Shown: one piece after another, positions 58,727 through 64,000 of the stretch
Position numbering within the stretch: the stretch's first letter is position 1
Layout: each line of letters starts with the position of its first letter
Origin: Brevibacillus antibioticus
GTDB taxonomy: Bacteria; Bacillota; Bacilli; Brevibacillales; Brevibacillaceae
Assembly (NCBI RefSeq): GCF_005217615.1
Contig: NZ_SZNK01000001.1
Coordinates: 60,001-124,000 of the forward strand
DNA: 64,000 nt
Reading direction: 5' to 3'
Notes under the pieces: model-generated
What the model was told of the DNA's origin: nothing
The model's input: only the letters and a program-made list of their open reading frames with translations
The model's database searches: none
Position numbers and translations under genes: made by a program

Positions 58727-59742
58727 TGGCAGTGGTGCGAATACCTCTTCTGGCAGTGGACGGAGGGGGCACCAAGTGTCTGGCGGTACTGGTGGACCGC
58801 TCCAGAAATGAAATCGGTGCAGGACGCTCCGGTTCATGCAATTATCAAGGGATCGGGGAGGAAGCGGCAGCTCGTGAGTTGGTTGCAGCGATCAACCAAG
58901 CTCTGGACGATGCGATTGCTCGTCAAACAGTTGCCCCCTTTATGAGCAGCACACCGACACCAGATGAACCAATCGAATGGGAAATCGAGTGCGCGGTGTT
59001 CGGGATCGCTGGCCTCGACACAGAGTATGATCGACAGGTAATCTCGCGGATGGTGAGCAAGGTGCTGCACCAGCTCGGCATTCGCGTCCAGCACCTGATT
59101 GTGGAAAACGACGGGTTTGCGGCATTGCTCGGTGCGACCGGAGGCAAACCCGGCATTCTGGTCATCGCAGGCACAGGCTCGATTGCCTTTGGTGTAAACG
59201 ATGAACAGGAAACAGCGCGAGCAGGAGGCTGGGGGCATCGGGTCGGTGACGAGGGCAGCGGCTACTGGATCGGCAAGCAAGCGATTATGGCGGTCTTAAA
59301 AGCAGCGGATGGCCGCGGCGAGCCGACCGTACTGAAGGAGCTGCTCCTTCCACACGTTGGACTCGGACGCGTAGATGAATTATTTAACTGGACGTACAGT
59401 GAGCATTATTCCGTAGAGAAGGTAGGAGAGCTATCGCCGTTGGTCAGCCAGGCTGCACTTGCCGGAGATAAGGTGGCAGTAGCTATCTTACAGGTCGCAG
59501 GCGAGGAGCTTTTCGATGCTGCTCGGGCGGTCATTGATACGTTGCAAATGAAAGCCAAGCCGTTTCAGATGATTATGCAGGGAGGCGTTTTGCAAAACGA
59601 TGATCGCGTGCGAGAGATCGTCGTAGAGCGCGTCCGAGTGTATGCTTCGCAGGTCGTCATCGAAAATGCGAAAAACGATCCGATTTACGGTGTCATAGCA
59701 AAAGGATTGGCTTATCTAGAACGCCAATCGGGCGGTAAGTGA
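58726..59742 (+). CDS. BadF/BadG family sugar kinase (N-acetylglucosamine kinase type)
   Basis: A 338-residue ASKHA-fold kinase with the phosphate-1 motif AVDGGGTKCLAVLVD, the adenosine/phosphate-2 GILVIAGTGSIAFG and GWGHRVGDEGSGYWIGKQA, a set shared with human NAGK-type GlcNAc kinases. It probably phosphorylates GlcNAc or GlcN released inside the cell. The ATG overlaps the lyase stop (TAATG), so the two are translationally coupled. Confidence 0.87.
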   Translation: MAVVRIPLLAVDGGGTKCLAVLVDRSRNEIGAGRSGSCNYQGIGEEAAARELVAAINQALDDAIARQTVAPFMSSTPTPDEPIEWEIECAVFGIAGLDTEYDRQVISRMVSKVLHQLGIRVQHLIVENDGFAALLGATGGKPGILVIAGTGSIAFGVNDEQETARAGGWGHRVGDEGSGYWIGKQAIMAVLKAADGRGEPTVLKELLLPHVGLGRVDELFNWTYSEHYSVEKVGELSPLVSQAALAGDKVAVAILQVAGEELFDAARAVIDTLQMKAKPFQMIMQGGVLQNDDRVREIVVERVRVYASQVVIENAKNDPIYGVIAKGLAYLERQSGGK

Positions 59743-59752
59743 GGTGCCAGAA

Positions 59753-60490
59753 ATGAAAAAAGTAATGGTTGTGTTTCCCCATCCGGACGATGAGTCTTTT
59801 GCCTGCGGGGGAACTTTGGCAAAGTGCAAGGACGCCGGACATGAAACGTGTTATTTGTGCATTACTTCCGGCTGCAAAGGACGCAGCGGTCCATTCGATA
59901 TCGATTGCAGAGAAAAGCTGGCAAAACATCGAGAGCTAGAGCTGAAAACAGCGGCGGAAGTGCTCGGAATCAGTCGTCTCGACTTGTTCCGGTACCCGGA
60001 TGGTTCCTTGCAAAATGCCGATTTGGATGAGCTGGTGGCTAAGATTCAAGAAGCGATAGAGGAATGGAAGCCCCATGTCGTCGTTACGTTTCCGCCGGAC
60101 GGGGTAACGGGTCATCCCGATCATATCGTCACGTGCGAGGCGACGACACGAGCGGTCGTACAAGCGGAAGCGAGCTTGACGCAGGCAGAATATCCAGATC
60201 TGTACTATGTTTCGATCCCGCACTACTACGATCATTGCCCGGATCATGGTCCAAAGCCAGCGGTTCCGATTACAGGCAAGGTCGATATCTCGGGCTATCG
60301 GATACAAAAAGGGGAGGCGCTGAAGGCTCACTTAAGCCAGGAGTATTCCGTGAATCGCGCTTATCCGGGTGTGATCGATGGGGACTTTGGTGTCATTGGC
60401 TGCTATGAGTACTTTACATTGGTGCGGTCGGCGGGCAAGGCGATCGAGCCCGTTAGTGCGGGTGGGAGTATTCCTCTCATTGATCTGTAA
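59753..60490 (+). CDS. Small PIG-L family deacetylase (BshB-like)
   Basis: A 245-residue LmbE-type N-acetyl hydrolase. Zinc ligands are in FPHPDDES (about 8-15) and GHPDH (about 118-122). Its size and layout match BshB, MshB and bacillithiol-S-conjugate amidase, which act on GlcNAc-malate, GlcNAc-inositol or their thiol conjugates. GAGGTG precedes the ATG at 59753. Last gene of the amino-sugar set, ahead of a strong terminator. Confidence 0.85.
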   Translation: MKKVMVVFPHPDDESFACGGTLAKCKDAGHETCYLCITSGCKGRSGPFDIDCREKLAKHRELELKTAAEVLGISRLDLFRYPDGSLQNADLDELVAKIQEAIEEWKPHVVVTFPPDGVTGHPDHIVTCEATTRAVVQAEASLTQAEYPDLYYVSIPHYYDHCPDHGPKPAVPITGKVDISGYRIQKGEALKAHLSQEYSVNRAYPGVIDGDFGVIGCYEYFTLVRSAGKAIEPVSAGGSIPLIDL

Positions 60491-60503
60491 CTAAAAAGTA
60501 GAA

Positions 60504-60542
60504 AGGGCTGACCAGCATGATTTTTGCTAGTCAGCCTTTTTC
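60504..60542 (+). terminator. Rho-independent terminator closing the amino-sugar cluster
   Basis: GGCTGACCAGCA (60506-60517) pairs with TGCTAGTCAGCC (60525-60536) with one mismatch, followed by TTTTT. Confidence 0.87.
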
Positions 60543-60632
60543 ATTGGATAGACCATCCGTCGGATTGTTTTGCCCTGCTAGATTTGCTTACAATGTTGTC
60601 AGAAGCAATTGGAAATCAAAGGGAGAGAAGAC

Positions 60633-63158
60633 ATGTCACACAGAGTCTATGTATATAACGTCAGTGAGCCTTCTCAAGCACAAGACAACGATACGATGAT
60701 GGTGGAATGGGGCTATGAGGTTCCCCTACTCTTGCAGCCGCTCTTCATAGAAGGTGGTTCAATCGCCGGAAATAATTACAACAACCATACCGAACCGGAC
60801 AATTCCGGACTCTATTACGACGCACAGGCAGGCATCGAAAACGTGAAGCGATTCTACGATTTCCTGGAGAGACAGGAAGGTTTAATCGGTAACAAAGAAG
60901 CATTTTCGGAAGCGAGAAATCAGCTTCTGAGCTATCTGGAAAAACGAACGCTTCCGTATTTTCACATCGATGCCTGGGACGTGTTCAATATGGATGACAT
61001 CCCTCATGACGAGCAGGCGGAAACCTTGCGCGCCATTATTGCCCATAACAACGAGATCATGACAAAGGCAATGGACAACGATGACATCTCACTGCTGAAC
61101 TACTCCGAATTGTTGGATGTGAACCCGGGCTTCCGTTCTTTTGCCGAGCTGCTCAATTATGAGGACTACCAATACGGCTGGGGACACATCTGGCGGCCTT
61201 ATGAAGAACAACCTGACGTGGAGATTTTTGAGGAAGCTGGCTTGCTTGGTCTCAAAGACGCAGAGGGAAACGTAATGCTCGCCCCTCAGTTCGATGCCTT
61301 TTACGAATTCGCTTCCGAAGATCTCGCCGTGGTTGCCCGAGATGGCAAATACGGCTATGTACATAAATCCGGGAGAATCGTCATTCCATTGGAGTGGGAG
61401 GATGCCTACGATTTTGAATACGGCTCTGCTGGTGCCATTGTCAAACGAAACGATCGATATGGTCTGATCAATCTGGAAGGGAAAACGATTTTCCCGACCC
61501 ACTATGAAGAATTGGAACCGCTCGATTACCAAGGATTTTATACGGCAAAGAAAGACGGAAAGTGGGGCGTACTAGACGAAGCTGGTTCTGTAACGATAGA
61601 TTTTGAGCATGAAGAAGCTTTCAAGTGCGGGGACGGCTTTTACCATACGGCGGTCAAAGGCAGGAAGAATCGGAAAATTTTTAACGAATATTGGAAATAC
61701 GTCGGGGAATTTCCTCTGGCGGTGGTGGAACGGATCGATGAAGGGCTAATCCTTGTCAAACCACACAAGGATACAAATCATAGCACCTTGTACAAAAAAG
61801 ACGGCACTGTCGGCGCATCCGGCTTCGATAAGCTGAATCGGCAAACCCATTCTCCGAATCTGCTCGTTCTGCGCAAGGGGAAAAAGTACGCCGCTTATGG
61901 CAAACAGCAGGAGAGCCTTTTGTTGCCGTACGAATACGATGAACTGATTGATTTGCAGGTTTATACGGAGTCTGGACATGGCGATCAGGTGCTGGCGAAA
62001 AAAGATGGAAAGCTAGGTGTTTTTCATGGAGATGCCGATCAACCAGCGTGGTTATTCCCTTTAGACGATTATGAGAACATTTTTTGGCTGCATCAGGATG
62101 CGTATGCTTTGAAGAAGTATGGATTATGGAGCATTGCCTTATCGCCGGAAAAGCGATGCAGTGATTTCGAATTCGATCTGGTGGTGAAAAAGCCACTGGT
62201 CGAGGGTTTTGCTTATGCCTTCAAGGATCACGACGTTTATTTAGTAAGCGAGTACGGCCTGTCGAGGGCAGATAAAACGCTCGTTCTGGAGGAAGTCTGC
62301 GATCGTTATTACAGCTATTATTTTGATGCCGAGATTCGCAAGCGACTGCTGGCCTATGCCAAAGGAGAGCAATCCGATGGTGACAGCGTAGATCAGTACA
62401 CGCCGGTAGAAACGTTGTACAACCTGGGCATGGAAGCGTATGAAGCAGGTGACTATGAGAAAGCCATTCTGTACGATACGCTTGCGGCTAAAAAGGGCTA
62501 TGACCCCTCCATGAACAACCTTGCCCATATGTATTACAGTCTGGAAGGCTTCGAGGATGCTGATAAAGCTTTTTACTGGTATGAATTAGGGGCTGCGGCA
62601 GGCAACCACCATGCTATGAATGGATTAGGCTGTTGCTATCGACACGGGATAGGCACGGAGCCTGATGCCGATCAGGCTATTTACTGGATGGGCAAGGCGG
62701 CAGAATACGGTCATGCTCTAGCTCACAACAATCTTGGCGCCACCTATTATGAGGGGGAGCTGGTGCCACAAGATTTGGACAAAGCCCTCTGGCATTATGA
62801 ACAGGGAGAGGTATTAGGCTCTCCGGTTTTTGATTGGCTTGGCTATTTGCATGATTCAAAAGGGAATTACGAAAAGGCGCTGCATTATTATCAGCAGGAT
62901 TACGAAGCAGGCAGCGATTTCAGTGCCTATAATTTGGGGATTTTCTACAGTAATGGGTATGGTACAGCCAAAAATATCGACGCCGCCATCACTTATTTTC
63001 ATGCTGCTTTGGAAAGAGATTACCCGCATGCACATATCGAGCTGGCAAGAATTTACCGGAATGAAGCTCAATATGTGGACGAGCTTCTGGCGAAACATCA
63101 CCTCGAAGAAGCAGAGAAGGCAGGGCTTGATATCCCTGAGGAGCTTGCACAATCGTAG
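60633..63158 (+). CDS. WG-repeat and Sel1-repeat protein
   Basis: An 841-residue cytosolic protein. After a unique N-terminal 190 residues, WG-type beta-hairpin repeats run from about 195 to 560 (DGKYGYVHKSGRIVIPLEWEDAYDF, NDRYGLINLEGKTIFPTHYEEL, DGKWGVLDEAGSVTIDFEHEE). The last 240 residues are Sel1/TPR-like helical repeats (AYEAGDYEKAILYDTLAAKKGYDPSMNNLAHMYY, then GCCYRHGIGTEPDADQAIYWMGKAAEYGHALAHNNLG). Such proteins are scaffolds for protein contacts; the partner is unknown. GGGAGAG supports the ATG at 60633. Confidence 0.85.
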   Translation: MSHRVYVYNVSEPSQAQDNDTMMVEWGYEVPLLLQPLFIEGGSIAGNNYNNHTEPDNSGLYYDAQAGIENVKRFYDFLERQEGLIGNKEAFSEARNQLLSYLEKRTLPYFHIDAWDVFNMDDIPHDEQAETLRAIIAHNNEIMTKAMDNDDISLLNYSELLDVNPGFRSFAELLNYEDYQYGWGHIWRPYEEQPDVEIFEEAGLLGLKDAEGNVMLAPQFDAFYEFASEDLAVVARDGKYGYVHKSGRIVIPLEWEDAYDFEYGSAGAIVKRNDRYGLINLEGKTIFPTHYEELEPLDYQGFYTAKKDGKWGVLDEAGSVTIDFEHEEAFKCGDGFYHTAVKGRKNRKIFNEYWKYVGEFPLAVVERIDEGLILVKPHKDTNHSTLYKKDGTVGASGFDKLNRQTHSPNLLVLRKGKKYAAYGKQQESLLLPYEYDELIDLQVYTESGHGDQVLAKKDGKLGVFHGDADQPAWLFPLDDYENIFWLHQDAYALKKYGLWSIALSPEKRCSDFEFDLVVKKPLVEGFAYAFKDHDVYLVSEYGLSRADKTLVLEEVCDRYYSYYFDAEIRKRLLAYAKGEQSDGDSVDQYTPVETLYNLGMEAYEAGDYEKAILYDTLAAKKGYDPSMNNLAHMYYSLEGFEDADKAFYWYELGAAAGNHHAMNGLGCCYRHGIGTEPDADQAIYWMGKAAEYGHALAHNNLGATYYEGELVPQDLDKALWHYEQGEVLGSPVFDWLGYLHDSKGNYEKALHYYQQDYEAGSDFSAYNLGIFYSNGYGTAKNIDAAITYFHAALERDYPHAHIELARIYRNEAQYVDELLAKHHLEEAEKAGLDIPEELAQS

Positions 63159-63168
63159 AAAAAGCAAA

Positions 63169-63202
63169 AAGCGGATCGACAGGAAAAGTCGTCGGTCCGC
63201 TT
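63169..63202. terminator. Hairpin between convergent genes
   Basis: AAGCGGATCGAC pairs with GTCGGTCCGCTT (two mismatched positions). It lies between the WG/Sel1 gene and the convergent RidA gene. Confidence 0.6.
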
Positions 63203-63218
63203 CCAACTAATCAGCATG

Positions 63219-63599
63219 CTAAACAATGGCTTCTACTTCAATTTCAACGAGCAGACGCGGGTCAATCAATGCCTTGACCTCAACCATTGTAGCGACAGGC
63301 TGAATCTCGCGGAAAAACTCTCCATGTGCTTTTCCGATCTCTTCCCACTTGCTGATATCCGTCACAAACATCCGTGTTCTGACCACATGAGACAAATCAG
63401 CATCTAATTCTCGCAATGCTTTTTCAATCGTCTCCAGGATGAACCGCGTTTGTTCATAGGCATCGTCCACACCAACGACTTCCCCGTCCTTCATGGCCGT
63501 AGTGCCAGCCACTTCAATACGGTCGCCGACTCGAATTGCGCGGCAATAGCCCACGACAGGTTCCCAAGGTGAACCCGTGAACACTTTCCTTCGATTCAT
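63219..63599 (-). CDS. RidA family protein (YjgF/YER057c/UK114)
   Basis: A 126-residue RidA-superfamily protein, whose members hydrolyse reactive enamine/imine intermediates. Features: SPWEPVVGYCRAIRVGDRIEVAGTT, GDAYEQTRFILETIEKAL-type helix and the conserved Arg in VVRTRMFVTDI with the C-terminal RLLVEIEVEAIV. The start at 63599 has GAGGGGGG 9 bases upstream. Confidence 0.85.
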   Translation of the reverse strand: MNRRKVFTGSPWEPVVGYCRAIRVGDRIEVAGTTAMKDGEVVGVDDAYEQTRFILETIEKALRELDADLSHVVRTRMFVTDISKWEEIGKAHGEFFREIQPVATMVEVKALIDPRLLVEIEVEAIV

Positions 63600-63668
63600 G
63601 CTAGAAAGCCCCCCTCTTTTCCGCAATAATTGGAATATACTACAAAAAGAAGGCGAGTGGGGCGGATG

Positions 63669-63926
63669 ATGGACTTTTTTCTCACCCTTTTTTCCAAGTA
63701 CAAGTGCTTGATCCACACTGCGTTTGGTCATGAAGCATACATACGCGTGGTAAACAAGCTAAGTGCTCATGGCATTCGTTTTCGCACACGCATTCATTCT
63801 CATGCAGTTCGTCATTTAGGAGGAGACATGGCGATGTTGCCCCAAGAACAAGATCATAAGCAGTATGACATCTACGTGGCGAAAGAAGACGAACACCAAG
63901 CACATTTGGCGATTCATTCTCGGTGA
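63669..63926 (+). CDS. DUF2007-like small protein
   Basis: An 85-residue protein with an amphipathic N-terminus (FFLTLFSKYKCLIHTAFGHEAYIRVVNKLSAHGIRFR split) and the compact alpha-beta pattern ending YDIYVAKEDEHQAHLAI. This fits DUF2007-type putative signal-transducing proteins. GAGTGGGG lies 6 bases before the ATG at 63669; the ATG at 63666 is too close. Confidence 0.6.
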   Translation: MDFFLTLFSKYKCLIHTAFGHEAYIRVVNKLSAHGIRFRTRIHSHAVRHLGGDMAMLPQEQDHKQYDIYVAKEDEHQAHLAIHSR

Positions 63927-63990
63927 TGGATACCTATACGATCATGACAACCTCTTATATAATGAGTGGGATCAGTAAGAAAATGGTACA

Positions 63991-64000
63991 TCCGAGGAGG
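63991..64000 (+). promoter_or_regulatory. Ribosome-binding site at the window edge
   Basis: CCGAGGAGG at the last bases is a strong Shine-Dalgarno sequence, so a gene probably starts just beyond the right end. Confidence 0.45.

Overview
The window looks like a chromosomal segment of an aerobic, endospore-forming member of the Firmicutes, most likely Brevibacillus or a close Paenibacillaceae relative. The evidence is moderate GC, AGGAGG-type ribosome-binding sites, frequent TTG/GTG starts, a small acid-soluble spore protein (SspH type), a Firmicute HemQ and many lipoprotein solute-binding proteins. I see no rRNA, tRNA or CRISPR array.

Region 1 (0.65-14.1 kb) reads as a collagen-peptide and hydroxyproline catabolic locus. 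It holds a three-gene FAD/[2Fe-2S] dehydrogenase module, an Xaa-Pro peptidase, an oligopeptide-binding lipoprotein, and a CBS-PAS-AAA+-Fis sigma-54 activator. A five-gene operon follows: DadA-like oxidase, hydroxyproline epimerase, pyrroline-4-hydroxy-2-carboxylate deaminase, ketoglutarate-semialdehyde dehydrogenase and a second epimerase-family protein. Four near-perfect -24/-12 promoters, two of them back to back, tie the pieces into one regulon.

Region 2 (14.3-32.7 kb) contains a YisL-like membrane protein and a 2184-residue protein with 21 carboxypeptidase-regulatory-like repeats and no signal peptide. It also has an RpiR regulator with nagB, hemQ, a YcdB/YcdC protein, an aromatic-acid-exporter-like protein with an apparent CTG start, a glycosyltransferase/pyruvyltransferase cluster fused at a G7 tract, and sspH.

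Region 3 (32.8-41.2 kb) has a MarR-ArsA-like ATPase-membrane protein unit with two matching operators, YwqG and NADAR proteins, a secreted serine hydrolase, and a polar amino-acid ABC transporter followed by an IclR regulator.

Region 4 (41.2-46.5 kb) is a decay and insertion zone. It carries gene stubs resembling ornithine cyclodeaminase, PBSX-type terminase subunits and a dehydratase tail, plus two AT-rich secreted-protein genes and a LysR pseudogene. It ends in three tandem copies of a ~518-bp unit built of two large hairpins. A diverged relative at 6.1 kb keeps the same hairpin architecture with compensatory stem changes.

Region 5 (46.6-60.5 kb) is the best candidate for an undescribed pathway: a ROK repressor, an FbpABC-like ABC transporter, two large tandem PIG-L deacetylases (one cytosolic, one with a signal peptide), an argininosuccinate-lyase-superfamily enzyme with altered signature residues, a BadF-type sugar kinase and a small PIG-L deacetylase. 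I suggest it imports and dismantles an N-acetylated amino-sugar conjugate, possibly a malyl or bacillithiol-like glycoside whose lyase step would release fumarate. The window ends with a WG/Sel1 repeat protein, a RidA protein and a DUF2007-like protein.
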